Source: Microlunatus flavus | GTDB lineage: Bacteria > Actinomycetota > Actinomycetes > Propionibacteriales > Propionibacteriaceae | Length of the DNA stretch: 64,000 bases | Assembly (NCBI RefSeq): GCF_900110855.1 | Contig: NZ_FOFA01000007.1 | Coordinates: forward strand, 124,001-188,000 | Direction: 5' to 3' | In this document: positions 49,269 through 57,966 of the stretch, in pieces | Numbering within the stretch: the first letter of the stretch is position 1 | Layout: every line of letters begins with the position of its first letter | Notes under the pieces: model-generated | What the model was told of the DNA's origin: nothing | Seen by the model: only the letters and a program-made list of their open reading frames with translations | Database searches by the model: none | Program-made: the position numbers and the translations under genes

Positions 49269-51074
49269 ATGGTGTCCAGATCAATCCGCGGGGTCCTGGC
49301 CCTGCTCCTCTGCGGTCTGGGCACCGCGGTCGCCCAGGCGCCGGTGGCCGTGGCCGCGCCGGCCCTGGACCCCGGCGTGGGGACGGTCGTCGCCGACCTG
49401 GGCACGGTGCCGTACGGCACGAGCCAGCCGGGCTTCAGCTTCGACGGCGCCTACTACGCCTCGCTGGTCGTGTCGGGGGACCGCTGCGACCTGCACGTGT
49501 ACGACGTCGTGCGCCGCACGGCGGTGGCGCTGACGCACGCGCACGTCGCGTGCTCGTCGGGGGTCCGCTGGGCCGGGCACGCCGACACCCTGGCCTGGCA
49601 GGTGAACGCCGCGGCCGGCACCATCACCCCGTACGCCTGGGACGTCGCGACCGGGGCCGTGTCGGCGCTCGCGCCCGACGCCGAGGTGTTCACCCTGACG
49701 GGCGTCTCCGGCGACGGCCGCTACGTGTCCTTCACCGGTCGCTCCACCGCTCACCCGGCGCCGGTGGTCGACGCTCCCCGCGAGGCCGGCTACGTCTACG
49801 ACCGGGCGGACGGCGTCAGCCTGCCGCTGTCGAGGCCCGGCGTCCACGTGCAGCTGCTCGAGTGGGGTCCCGCGGGCCACCACTTCCTCGGCTGGACCGG
49901 TGGTCGCACGTCCTACGACCAGAAGACGGGGTCCTGCTTCGGCACCGGCGCGGTGTGCGAGGACCCGCCCGACGCCGGGCTGTTCTTCGAAGAGGGCTGG
50001 TCGCGCGACGGCACCGCCGTCGTCGGCGAGCTGGTCCCGGGCGGCACGAACACGACCGTGGTCCACGACTTCACGGACGGGTCGTCGGCCCAGGTGCCGA
50101 CCCGTGCGGGCCAGATCGGCTTCGCGCGCTTCATCGGTCCGGGCTCCGACCGGGTGCTGGTCTACCTCCGGGAGGGCACCGCGGTCTGGAACCGGCGCAC
50201 CGGCAAGCTGCCCAAGACCTCCACCGGTCCCGTCTACCCGGCGCCCGACGGGAGCCACCTGCTGACCAAGGACGACGCGCCGGACGCCTTCCACCTCCTC
50301 GACCTGACGACGAACGTCTCCGTGCCCGTGACCTTCCGCGGCCGGGCCGGCTACTGGACCCCGGACGGGTCTTCGTTCATCGGCACCGGGCCGGGCGGCT
50401 GCTCGTCGCTGCGGCAGTGGTCGTCGGCCACCGGCACGGTGAGCCTCTTCGGTCCGCCCCCGCTCTCCACCTGCTACCGGGTGCCCGTCGCGGCCGACCA
50501 GGGCTCGCTCGGCTCGCCGTCCGGCCGCTTCGCGGTCGTGCAGGAGGAGCGGTCGGACCGCGGGATCCAGTCCTTCGTCGCCGACCTGCGGCGCCACACC
50601 CTGGCCGGACCGGTTTCCGGGACGGCGGACTACTTCGCCCCGGCGGGCGCCGACCTGCTCCCCGTGCGCCTGAGGCTCGACGGAGCCAGCGAGCGGCTCC
50701 TGCTGGTGGACCCGACGCCGTCGCCCGACGTGGACGACGAGCCGCGCTGGAGCGCGGCGACGCCGGCGACCGGGGCGGAGGTCGAGACGTCGGTGGGTGG
50801 CCAGGTCCACGTCCAGCTCGGGGCGTCGGACCTGCAGGGCACGCCGGTCAACCTGTACTTCCGGTGGCGCGACGCGGCCGGTACGCCGATCGCGTCCGCG
50901 CCGAAGGGGTGGGCGTGCGACCGGAAGCGGTTGGCGGCGGGCGCGACGGTCGCGGACTGCACGTTCGCCCCGCCGGCGGACCACACCGCCGTACGGTTCC
51001 TCGACGTCAGCGCCACGAACTTCGCCACCGGCGCGCAGAGCGACACCCGCAGCTACCGGGTCGCCACCCGCTGA
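49269..51074 (+). CDS. Secreted TolB/PD40-like propeller protein, array gene C
   Basis: 601 residues from ATG 49269; GTG 49263 is a close alternative, since AGGAGG (49253-49258) lies 4 and 10 bases before them. The ribosome site overlaps the end of gene B, so C is translated from B's transcript. Signal peptide about 1-28 (AVAA-PALDP). It shares with A and B the opening GVGTVVADLGTVPYG, the repeat VSGDGRYVSFTGR, GGCSSLRQWS and the C-terminal domain PDVDDEPRWSAATPATGAEV, in which the loop has ASAPKGWACDRKRLAAGATV. All eight shared cysteines are kept. Function unknown. Confidence 0.75.
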   Translation: MVSRSIRGVLALLLCGLGTAVAQAPVAVAAPALDPGVGTVVADLGTVPYGTSQPGFSFDGAYYASLVVSGDRCDLHVYDVVRRTAVALTHAHVACSSGVRWAGHADTLAWQVNAAAGTITPYAWDVATGAVSALAPDAEVFTLTGVSGDGRYVSFTGRSTAHPAPVVDAPREAGYVYDRADGVSLPLSRPGVHVQLLEWGPAGHHFLGWTGGRTSYDQKTGSCFGTGAVCEDPPDAGLFFEEGWSRDGTAVVGELVPGGTNTTVVHDFTDGSSAQVPTRAGQIGFARFIGPGSDRVLVYLREGTAVWNRRTGKLPKTSTGPVYPAPDGSHLLTKDDAPDAFHLLDLTTNVSVPVTFRGRAGYWTPDGSSFIGTGPGGCSSLRQWSSATGTVSLFGPPPLSTCYRVPVAADQGSLGSPSGRFAVVQEERSDRGIQSFVADLRRHTLAGPVSGTADYFAPAGADLLPVRLRLDGASERLLLVDPTPSPDVDDEPRWSAATPATGAEVETSVGGQVHVQLGASDLQGTPVNLYFRWRDAAGTPIASAPKGWACDRKRLAAGATVADCTFAPPADHTAVRFLDVSATNFATGAQSDTRSYRVATR

Positions 51075-51080
51075 CCCGGC

Positions 51081-52004
51081 TCAGCGCACCGTCACCCGGA
51101 CCGTGCGGCCCACGTCGTCGCCCTTCTGCCAGGTCGGCAGCGTGTACTGGTCCGTCGTCCAGACCTGGTCGTCGACCTCGACGGTGAGCACGCCGTGGCG
51201 CCCGGCGTTGGCGACGGCGTACTGCGCGTACGCCCACGCCTTGGCCTTGCTCGACGCCTGCACCGTGACGACCTTGCCGTCGGTCTCCGTGTCGACGCGG
51301 AAGGTCTTCTCGAGCGACTTCGCCAGGCCCGACGCGTCCCCGTCGGGCTCGCCGGTGACCAGGCAGGTGAAGGCCCGCGCCGTCTGGCCGGTGAGCGCGC
51401 TGGCCAGCACCCGCGCGTCGGGCTCGTGGTCGCGGTAGGCGTCGGGGTACGCGCTGCGCTGCACCGCCTGCGCGACCTTGGTGATGTCGCGGGTCTCCCA
51501 GTCGCGCACCCGCTCGAGGGCGTTGTAGAACTTCGTCGTCGCGTAGTAGGGGTCCATCAGCTGCTTCTCGCTGCCCCAGCCCTGCGAGGGCCGCTGCTGG
51601 AAGAGGCCCACCGAGTCGCGGTCGCCGTAGTCGAGGTTGCGGATGCCGGTCTCCTGGTAGACCGTCGCCATCGCGATGGACCCGGCGCGCGGCGCCAGGC
51701 CGCGCCGCACGGACAGGCCGACGACGATGGACGTGTAGTGGGCCTGGTCGGGGTCGAGCACGACGCTGCGGTCCTTCACCGTGGCCACGCACTGCTCCTC
51801 GCCGGGCAGCGGGGGGACCACGCCGCGGCCCCGCAACCACCCGTGCAGCCCGACCGCGCCGACCACGAGCAGGGCCACCACGGCCAGCGCCGCACCGAGC
51901 GCCAGGGCCCGGCGCCGGGCGTACGGCGGTCGCCGACGCGCCGGCGGACGGCGTCGCGCGGTGCTGCCGGCGCGCGTCGGGCGGGTCCGGGCGGCGGTGG
52001 GCAC
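51081..52004 (-). CDS. Membrane-anchored transglycosylase-like protein
   Basis: 307 residues from GTG 52004, which overlaps the dapD stop by one base. A basic head (RRRPPARRRPPYARRR), one membrane helix (about 38-62) and an outer lysozyme-like domain: CVATVKDRSVVLDPDQAHYTSIV, MATVYQETGIRNLDYGDRDSVGLFQQRPSQGWG, where Glu is the expected catalytic acid. Some relatives are labelled heavy-metal transporter in databases; the sequence does not support that. A C-terminal alpha/beta part follows. Coupling to dapD links it to cell-wall precursor supply. Confidence 0.7.
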   Translation of the reverse strand: MPTAARTRPTRAGSTARRRPPARRRPPYARRRALALGAALAVVALLVVGAVGLHGWLRGRGVVPPLPGEEQCVATVKDRSVVLDPDQAHYTSIVVGLSVRRGLAPRAGSIAMATVYQETGIRNLDYGDRDSVGLFQQRPSQGWGSEKQLMDPYYATTKFYNALERVRDWETRDITKVAQAVQRSAYPDAYRDHEPDARVLASALTGQTARAFTCLVTGEPDGDASGLAKSLEKTFRVDTETDGKVVTVQASSKAKAWAYAQYAVANAGRHGVLTVEVDDQVWTTDQYTLPTWQKGDDVGRTVRVTVR

Positions 52005-52975
52005 TACTGGCTGCTGTGCAGCGCCGCGTTCAGCTCGACGCTCGCACCCGTGCGCCGGCGCACCTCGATCGCACCGGAGACGGAGTTGCGCAGGTACAGC
52101 AGCCCGTCGCGGCCCGAGAGGGTGCCGGCCTTGACGACCGAGCCGTCCGGCAGCGTGACCTTGGTGCCGGCGGTGACGTAGAGGCCCGCCTCGACCACGC
52201 AGTCGTCGCCCAGCGAGATGCCGATGCCGGAGTTGGCACCGAGCAGGCACCGCTCGCCGATCGACACCTGCTCCTTGCCGCCGCCCGACAGGGTGCCCAT
52301 GATCGACGCGCCGCCGCCGACGTCCGAGTCCCGGCCGACGACGACACCGGCGGAGATCCGGCCCTCGACCATGGAGGTGCCGAGGGTGCCGGCGTTGTAG
52401 TTGACGAACCCCTCGTGCATGACCGTGGTGCCCTCGGCGAGGTGGGCGCCGAGGCGTACGCGGTCGGCGTCGGCGACCCGCACCCCGCGCGGGACGACGT
52501 AGTCGACCATCCGCGGGAACTTGTCGACGCCGTGCACGGTGAGGTGGCCGAGGGCGGCGCGCAGCCGCCAGCGCACGTCCTCGAAGTCGGCGACCGCGCA
52601 CGGGCCGGCGCTGGTCCACACGACGTTGGGCAGGACGCCGAAGACGCCGTCGAGGTTGACCGTGCGCGGCGCCACCAGCCGGTGGCTGAGCAGGTGCAGC
52701 CGCAGGTAGGCGTCGGCGGTGTCCGCCGGCGGCGCGTCGAGGTCGATCTCGGCCCGGAGCAGCTCGACCCGGACGCCGCGCAGCTCGTCGGTGCGCTCCG
52801 CCGCCGCGACGGCCGGCGGCACGGGCTCGTCGGTCGCGGACCCGAGGGCGGGGGAGGGGTACGCGACGTCGAGCACGCCGGCGACCTCGTGCACCGTCGC
52901 GAGGCCCCAGCCCCAGGCGAGACGTGGACTGGCGTCGGCCCTGTCGGCCCTGTCGGCCCTGTCGGCGTCGGTCAT
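52004..52975 (-). CDS. dapD: Tetrahydrodipicolinate N-succinyltransferase
   Basis: 323 residues from ATG 52975. It transfers succinate from succinyl-CoA in the succinylase route to diaminopimelate. The long actinobacterial N-terminal domain (about 1-160) precedes the left-handed beta-helix built of hexapeptide repeats ([75 protein letters not shown]). The head has an Ala-Asp-Arg repeat. TACCCT on the minus strand ends 6 bases before the ATG, predicting a leaderless mRNA. Confidence 0.94.
   Translation of the reverse strand: MTDADRADRADRADASPRLAWGWGLATVHEVAGVLDVAYPSPALGSATDEPVPPAVAAAERTDELRGVRVELLRAEIDLDAPPADTADAYLRLHLLSHRLVAPRTVNLDGVFGVLPNVVWTSAGPCAVADFEDVRWRLRAALGHLTVHGVDKFPRMVDYVVPRGVRVADADRVRLGAHLAEGTTVMHEGFVNYNAGTLGTSMVEGRISAGVVVGRDSDVGGGASIMGTLSGGGKEQVSIGERCLLGANSGIGISLGDDCVVEAGLYVTAGTKVTLPDGSVVKAGTLSGRDGLLYLRNSVSGAIEVRRRTGASVELNAALHSSQ
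52934..52966 (-). repeat. 9-base tandem repeats at the dapD 5' end
   Basis: GTCGGCCCT (plus-strand reading) occurs three times perfectly at 52934-52960 with a partial fourth unit, coding for Asp-Arg-Ala repeats just after the initiator Met. Confidence 0.8.
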
Positions 52976-52981
52976 GGACCG

Positions 52982-52987
52982 AGGGTA
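52982..52987 (-). promoter_or_regulatory. -10 box of a probable leaderless promoter (dapD)
   Basis: On the minus strand TACCCT lies 6 bases before the dapD ATG. Confidence 0.5.
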
Positions 52988-53070
52988 TCGGGGCCCGCCG
53001 ACACTCCCTGCCTTCTCCGGGGCGCCGAAAAGGGGGGAGCGCGCCCAGGGCGGCGGCCGCCCGCACGGAA

Positions 53071-53076
53071 TAGGGT
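53071..53076 (+). promoter_or_regulatory. -10 box of a probable leaderless promoter (GntR regulator)
   Basis: TAGGGT ends 7 bases before ATG 53084. Confidence 0.55.
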
Positions 53077-53083
53077 CGGTGCC

Positions 53084-53806
53084 ATGGCGCCCTACCCCCG
53101 ACGCGGTCGTCACGGGGAGGTCGTCCACGAGCTCGGGCTGCGCATCGTCCGCGGTGACTACGCGCCCGGACAGATCATCGACATCGACGCCCTCGAGCAG
53201 GACCTCGGGGTCAGCCGCATCGTCATCCGTGAGGCCCTGCGGGTGCTGAGCGCGAAGGGGCTGCTGGACTCGCGGCAACGGCTGGGGACGTTCGCGCGCG
53301 AGCGCACGAGCTGGAACCTGCTCGACAGCGACGTGATGATGTGGCGGCGCGAGGCGCAGCGCGACGACGACACGCTGCTCGCCGACCTCGGCGAGCTGCG
53401 CGACGTGTTCGAGCCGGCCGCGGCGCGGCTGGCGGCCGTGCGCCGGACCGACGCCGACGTCGCCGCCCTCGAGGACGCCGTGCGCCGGCTGGGCGAAGCC
53501 GGGCGCGACGTCTCGGCGATCGCGGCGGCCGACATCGACTTCCACGTCGGGCTCCTCGCCGCGACGCACAACGAGCTCTTCACCCGGCTGGACGTGCTGG
53601 TCGTGCACGCCGTGGGCGCACGCGACCGCATCCTCCACATGCCCGGCGGGCCGGCGTGGCGCGACCCCGTGCCGGACCACCTCGGCGTGCTCGACGCCGT
53701 GCGGCGGGGCGACGCTCCGGGCGCCTTCGAGGCGATGACCTTCCTCACGCGCGAGTCCGACCGCGACCTGCGCTCCGGCGAGCCCGCCTTCACCGCGGTG
53801 CGCTAG
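53084..53806 (+). CDS. GntR/FadR-family transcriptional regulator of island 2
   Basis: 240 residues from ATG 53084. The N-terminal winged helix ([46 protein letters not shown]) is followed by an all-helical FCD ligand domain with the metal-binding [12 protein letters not shown] and a later [15 protein letters not shown]-type GntR proteins usually respond to organic or sugar acids. It converges on the dehydratase gene with a 17-base overlap of the two coding ends and is the obvious candidate regulator of the adjacent operon. Confidence 0.9.
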   Translation: MAPYPRRGRHGEVVHELGLRIVRGDYAPGQIIDIDALEQDLGVSRIVIREALRVLSAKGLLDSRQRLGTFARERTSWNLLDSDVMMWRREAQRDDDTLLADLGELRDVFEPAAARLAAVRRTDADVAALEDAVRRLGEAGRDVSAIAAADIDFHVGLLAATHNELFTRLDVLVVHAVGARDRILHMPGGPAWRDPVPDHLGVLDAVRRGDAPGAFEAMTFLTRESDRDLRSGEPAFTAVR

Positions 53807-55037
53807 CCGAGCCCGGCCAGTCGAAGAAGTCGCGGTCCTCCGGCCGCAGGTACCGGCGGGTGGCCTCCACGTCGAAGCGCACGCCGAGGCCCGGGGCGTC
53901 GGGCACCTGGATGAAGCCGTCGACGACGATCCGGCTCGGGAGCCCGGTCACGATGTCGTACCACCAGGGGTCCTCGGCGACCGGGTACTCGAAGGCGATG
54001 AAGTTGTCGGGCAGGGTCGCGCAGACCTGGACGAGCGCCGCCAGCCCTAGCAGCCCGTCGTGGACGCCGTGCGGCGCCACGCCGATGCCGTAGAGGTCGG
54101 CGAGCTCGGCCACCCACTTCAGCTCGGCCATCCCGCCGACGTCGAGCATCTCGGGCCCGATCACCCGCACCGCCTGCTGCCCGATCAGCTCCCGGAAGTT
54201 GTGCCGGAGGTAGATCTGCTCGCCCGTGTGGGTGGGGGTGGACGTCGAGCGCGTGAGCTCCTTGTACTCCGCGACGTGGACCCAGGGGACGAAGTTGCCG
54301 GACAGCAGGTCCTCGCCCCACATGATCCCGAGCGGCTCGATCTCGCGCATCACCCGGATCGCGTCGCTCACCGTCCAGCCCGGACCCATGTCGAGGGCCA
54401 GCCCGATCTCGTCGCCGAGCTCGGACTTCATGGCCCGGACACAGTCGACGATGTGCCGCAGCCCGCGCGGCGTCAGCGGACCGCGGTTCGGGTGGGTGTC
54501 TCCCACGCGACCGTCGTTGAACGCGAGCCCGCGGGTGGTCTGGACGCTGTAGTCGTGGAAGCCGACGCCTTCCTTGATGATCGTGAAGCCCTCCGCGGCG
54601 GCCTTCATGTGGCGCATCCGCGAGGCGTAGTCCTCGGGCGTCGTCCCCCGCGAGGGGTAGTGCTCGCGCCCGACCCCCTCCGGGCCCGGGCGCACGCCGC
54701 CGTTGTAGACGCGGACCCGGTCGCGGACCTTGCCGCCGAGCAGCTTGTGGACCGGGACGCCGTAGTAGCGCCCGACGAGGTCGTGCAGCGCCAGGTCGAT
54801 GGCGGAGACCACCGCTCCCCACGGCTTGAACCCGCCGCTGCGGCGGATGGCGAGCATGCAGTGCTCGATGTCGGTGGGGTCGAGCCCGATCAGCAGGTCC
54901 CGGAACATCGGCACCACCGAGATGACCTGCGGGACGGACCACTCGGCCTGCCCGAACCCGTCGACTCCCTCGTCGGTCAGCACGCGGATGACGGGGTTGC
55001 GCCCGATGAGCGCCCCCCTGACGTCGATGATCTTCAC
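53790..55037 (-). CDS. Enolase-superfamily sugar-acid dehydratase, island 2
   Basis: 415 residues from GTG 55037 (GGAAGGAAG upstream). Close paralogue of the island 1 enzyme: [33 protein letters not shown], metal ligands in [16 protein letters not shown] and HTGEQIY, and catalytic [10 protein letters not shown] small insertion ([18 protein letters not shown]) is absent from the island 1 copy. The start overlaps the stop of the upstream aldo/keto reductase (GTGA). It should dehydrate a sugar acid to the 2-keto-3-deoxy form; substrate unknown. Confidence 0.87.
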   Translation of the reverse strand: MKIIDVRGALIGRNPVIRVLTDEGVDGFGQAEWSVPQVISVVPMFRDLLIGLDPTDIEHCMLAIRRSGGFKPWGAVVSAIDLALHDLVGRYYGVPVHKLLGGKVRDRVRVYNGGVRPGPEGVGREHYPSRGTTPEDYASRMRHMKAAAEGFTIIKEGVGFHDYSVQTTRGLAFNDGRVGDTHPNRGPLTPRGLRHIVDCVRAMKSELGDEIGLALDMGPGWTVSDAIRVMREIEPLGIMWGEDLLSGNFVPWVHVAEYKELTRSTSTPTHTGEQIYLRHNFRELIGQQAVRVIGPEMLDVGGMAELKWVAELADLYGIGVAPHGVHDGLLGLAALVQVCATLPDNFIAFEYPVAEDPWWYDIVTGLPSRIVVDGFIQVPDAPGLGVRFDVEATRRYLRPEDRDFFDWPGSASAPR

Positions 55038-56062
55038 GAGGCGCTTCCTTCCACGTCGATCCAGTGCTCGGGCGAGGGTCTGAGCTCGGCGAGCTCCTCC
55101 CACAGGGCGTCCGGCAGCGGTTCGACCGCCTGCTCGAGGAGGCTCGCCAGCCGGTCCGGTCGCGAGACGCCGACGACCGTCGAGTCGACGCGCGGGTCGC
55201 GCAGGGAGTGCTGCAGGGCTGCGGTGCCGAGAGTCGTCCCCGCCCGGCGGCAGGCGGCCGCCATGGCCGCGACGGCCGCCGCGGTCGCCGGACGGACGGG
55301 ACGGTAGGCGTAGCGGGTGATGCCCGCCTCCGGGCGGGCCAGCACGCCGCCGCCGAAGACCGCCGCGTTGACGACCCCGACGCCGTCGGCGGCGCAGCGC
55401 TCGAGGAGGGGGCCCGCGCTGCCGTCGACGAGGGTCCACCGGTTGTGGGTGAGCAGCACCTCGAAGACCCCGAGGTCGAGGTAGCGGTCCATCACCGAGA
55501 CGTCCCCGCCCGCGAGGCCGAGGTGGTCGACGACCCCCTCGTCGCGCAGCGCGACCAGCGCCTCGACCGCGCCGCCCGGCCCGGTCAGGGCGGCGGCGTC
55601 GTGGTGCTCCGGGTCGTGCAGGTGCAGCAGCGGCAGGTGGTCGACGCCGAGCCGTTCCAGGCTCTCCTCCGCCGAGCGCCGGACCCGGTCGCCGGAGTAG
55701 TCGCCGTCCTTCGCGTCCACCTTCGTCGCGAGCAGGAAGTCGTCCGGGACACCGCCGGCGAGCCGTACGGCGCGACCGATGCGGGCCTCGCTGCGGCCCT
55801 CGGAGTACCCGTTCGAGGTGTCCAGGAAGCGGAACGGGCTGCCGAGGACGGCGCGGACGAGGTCGACGGCCTGGTCGTCGGTGATGTCGGTGCCGTACTT
55901 GGCGGGCATGCCCCCGAGCGGCGCGGCGCCGATGCAGACGGCCGACACCTGCAGGCCGGTGGCTCCGAGGGCTCGGCGCCAGGAACCGACGGCGAGCTGC
56001 GGGTCCGCCCCCGGACGCGTCCCCTCCCGGGTGGTGCCCGGGTGCTGCTCCGGCTGCGTCAT
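55034..56062 (-). CDS. Aldo/keto reductase, island 2
   Basis: 342 residues from ATG 56062, overlapping the permease stop (ATGA). The tetrad is visible in LDTSNGYSEGRSE (Asp, Tyr), ATKVDAKDG (Lys) and LHLHDPEH (His), with cofactor motif STVVGVSRPDR near the end. It parallels the island 1 reductase (same TSN/SSN-x-Y-G-R-S-E element and LLTHNRWTL / VLTHNRYTL), so both probably oxidise related sugars at C1. It lies between transport and dehydration genes in a single operon. Confidence 0.85.
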   Translation of the reverse strand: MTQPEQHPGTTREGTRPGADPQLAVGSWRRALGATGLQVSAVCIGAAPLGGMPAKYGTDITDDQAVDLVRAVLGSPFRFLDTSNGYSEGRSEARIGRAVRLAGGVPDDFLLATKVDAKDGDYSGDRVRRSAEESLERLGVDHLPLLHLHDPEHHDAAALTGPGGAVEALVALRDEGVVDHLGLAGGDVSVMDRYLDLGVFEVLLTHNRWTLVDGSAGPLLERCAADGVGVVNAAVFGGGVLARPEAGITRYAYRPVRPATAAAVAAMAAACRRAGTTLGTAALQHSLRDPRVDSTVVGVSRPDRLASLLEQAVEPLPDALWEELAELRPSPEHWIDVEGSAS

Positions 56063-56946
56063 CCCTTGACCGCGCCTTCGCTGAGGCCCCGGATGAGCAG
56101 CCGCTGGGCGGCGATGAAGACCACGACCGCCGGCAGGCTCATCAGGAGGGAGGCGGCCATGAGCTCGCCCCACTGGATGCCGTTCTGGTCGATGTAGAAG
56201 CCGAGGGCCACCGACAGCGGCCGCAGGTCGGCGCCCTGGGTGAAGACGAGGGCGAACAGGAACTCGTTCCAGGCGAGGATGAACGAGTACATCGCCACGG
56301 CCACGAGCGCCGGCCGGCACATCGGGATGACGACCTGGAGCAGCATCCGCGGCAGCGAGGCGCCGTCCATGATCGCCGCCTCCTCGATCTCGCGCGGGAT
56401 GTTGTCGAAGAAGCCCTTCATCAGGAAGATCGCGATGGGGAACACCGCCATCAGGTAGACGAGGACCAGCCCCTGCCGGGTGTTCATCAGGTTCAGGTGC
56501 CGCAGCGTGATGAAGAACGGCACGATGACGACGACCCTCGGGAACAGCTGGGTGAACAGGACGGACACGAGCAGCGTGTTCCGGCCCGGGAAGCGGTACC
56601 GCGAGAAGCCGTACGCGCCGAGCAGCCCCACCACGATCGCCACGACCGTCGTTGCCACCGAGATCACCACCGTGTTGAGCAGCCCCCGCAGGATCTGCGG
56701 GTTGCCGAGCACGGCCGAGAAGTGCTCGAACGTCACGGGGCTCGGGACCCACTGCGGCGGCGTGCTGTAGAGGTTCTCCGTCTTCGTGAAGGCCGTCGAG
56801 ATCGCCCACAGCACCGGAAGGAAGCTGAAGGCCGCGAGCAGGAGCGCGCCGGCGTAGACCAGCACGTACACCGGTGCGCGCCGCGCGGCCCGGGACCGGC
56901 GTCGGCTCCGCGGCGAGCGGGCGGCGGGCAGGCTCACGGCGGTCAC
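56059..56946 (-). CDS. Sugar ABC transporter permease (MalG type)
   Basis: 295 residues from GTG 56946. Six membrane helices and the EAA loop IEEAAIMDGASLPRMLLQVVIPM. The CUT1 MalG-like features are LFTQLFPRVVVIVPFFI and the final ASLLMSLPAVVVFIAAQRLLIRGLSEGAVKG. Overlaps the preceding permease stop (GTGA) and the following reductase start (ATGA). No ATPase gene is present in the operon; a shared MsiK-type ATPase elsewhere in the genome would have to energise it. Confidence 0.92.
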   Translation of the reverse strand: MTAVSLPAARSPRSRRRSRAARRAPVYVLVYAGALLLAAFSFLPVLWAISTAFTKTENLYSTPPQWVPSPVTFEHFSAVLGNPQILRGLLNTVVISVATTVVAIVVGLLGAYGFSRYRFPGRNTLLVSVLFTQLFPRVVVIVPFFITLRHLNLMNTRQGLVLVYLMAVFPIAIFLMKGFFDNIPREIEEAAIMDGASLPRMLLQVVIPMCRPALVAVAMYSFILAWNEFLFALVFTQGADLRPLSVALGFYIDQNGIQWGELMAASLLMSLPAVVVFIAAQRLLIRGLSEGAVKG

Positions 56947-57905
56947 AGCGACTGCTCCCCGTGCGCGCGGGCCACACGCCGGCTCAGGGTCCCGTGGACG
57001 ACGAAGACCACGAGCGCGGCCACGAACAGCAGGACGCTGAGGGCCGACGCCTTGCCGAAGTCGAACAGCGAGAACCCGGTCCGGTAGATGTTGATGCCGA
57101 AGGTCAGCGTCGCGTTCGCCGGCCCGCCCCCGGTCATGATCATGATCGTGTCGAACGAGTTGATCGAGCTGACGACCTCGAGGACCAGGGCGATCGCGAT
57201 GAGCCCGCGCAGCGACGGGAGCGTGATGTGCCGGAACGTCTGGTACCAGCGCGCCCCGTCGAGGGCTGCCGCCTCGTACTGGTCCTGGCCGATCCCCTGG
57301 AGCCCTGCGAGCAGCAGCAGCATGACGAACGGGAAGCCCTGCCAGGAGTAGGTGAGCATGACCGCCCAGAGGGCGAAGGTCGGGTCACCCAGCCAGTCGG
57401 TCGCGAGGGCTCCCAGACCCACCGCCCGCAGGGTCTGGTCGACCACGCCGATGTCGCCCTGCAGCATCCAGCGCCACAGGTTCGCCGCCACGACCGACGG
57501 CAGGGTCCAGGGGATGATCACCAGCACCCGGAGCCAGACCGTCCCGCGCACCCGGGCGTTGAAGAGCAGCGCGCCGACGAAGCCGAGGACGAAGCGGATC
57601 ACGACGGTCCCGGCGATCCAGCCGAGGGTCCGCAGGGCGATCGGGAGCGTGTCCGGGTCCGCGGCGACGGCGGCGAAGATCTTCAGGCCGGCGAAGACCG
57701 GGGTCAGCAGCGGGAGCTGGACGGTCGAGAAGCTGAACACGACCGTCTGCACCAGCGGGTAGACCATCATCGCGAGGATGAGGACCATCGCCGGCAGCAC
57801 GAGGACGTAGGCCGGGCCCCACTTCTGCAGGGCGATCCGTCGCCTCCGCGAGCGCGCGGCGCTGACCGACCCGCCCCGCGGGCGGTCGAGGCTCGCGAGG
57901 GTCAT
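56943..57905 (-). CDS. Sugar ABC transporter permease (MalF type)
   Basis: 320 residues from ATG 57905. An Arg-rich head, then six helices; WTLPSVVAANLWRWMLQGDIGVVD and the EAA loop QYEAAALDGARWYQTFRHITLPSLRG mark a CUT1 MalF-like permease. It is separated from the binding-protein gene by 61 bases that form a strong hairpin. Confidence 0.92.
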   Translation of the reverse strand: MTLASLDRPRGGSVSAARSRRRRIALQKWGPAYVLVLPAMVLILAMMVYPLVQTVVFSFSTVQLPLLTPVFAGLKIFAAVAADPDTLPIALRTLGWIAGTVVIRFVLGFVGALLFNARVRGTVWLRVLVIIPWTLPSVVAANLWRWMLQGDIGVVDQTLRAVGLGALATDWLGDPTFALWAVMLTYSWQGFPFVMLLLLAGLQGIGQDQYEAAALDGARWYQTFRHITLPSLRGLIAIALVLEVVSSINSFDTIMIMTGGGPANATLTFGINIYRTGFSLFDFGKASALSVLLFVAALVVFVVHGTLSRRVARAHGEQSL

Positions 57906-57936
57906 CGCGGGGTCCGTCCTGCCTGGCGGCCCGGGC

Positions 57937-57956
57937 GCCCCGGACGACGCCGGGGC
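57937..57956 (-). terminator. Hairpin between binding-protein and permease genes of island 2
   Basis: 7-base perfect stem GCCCCGG / CCGGGGC with a 6-base loop ACGACG. It probably attenuates, so that the binding protein is made in excess over the permeases. Confidence 0.6.
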
Positions 57957-57966
57957 CGCCGGGCGG

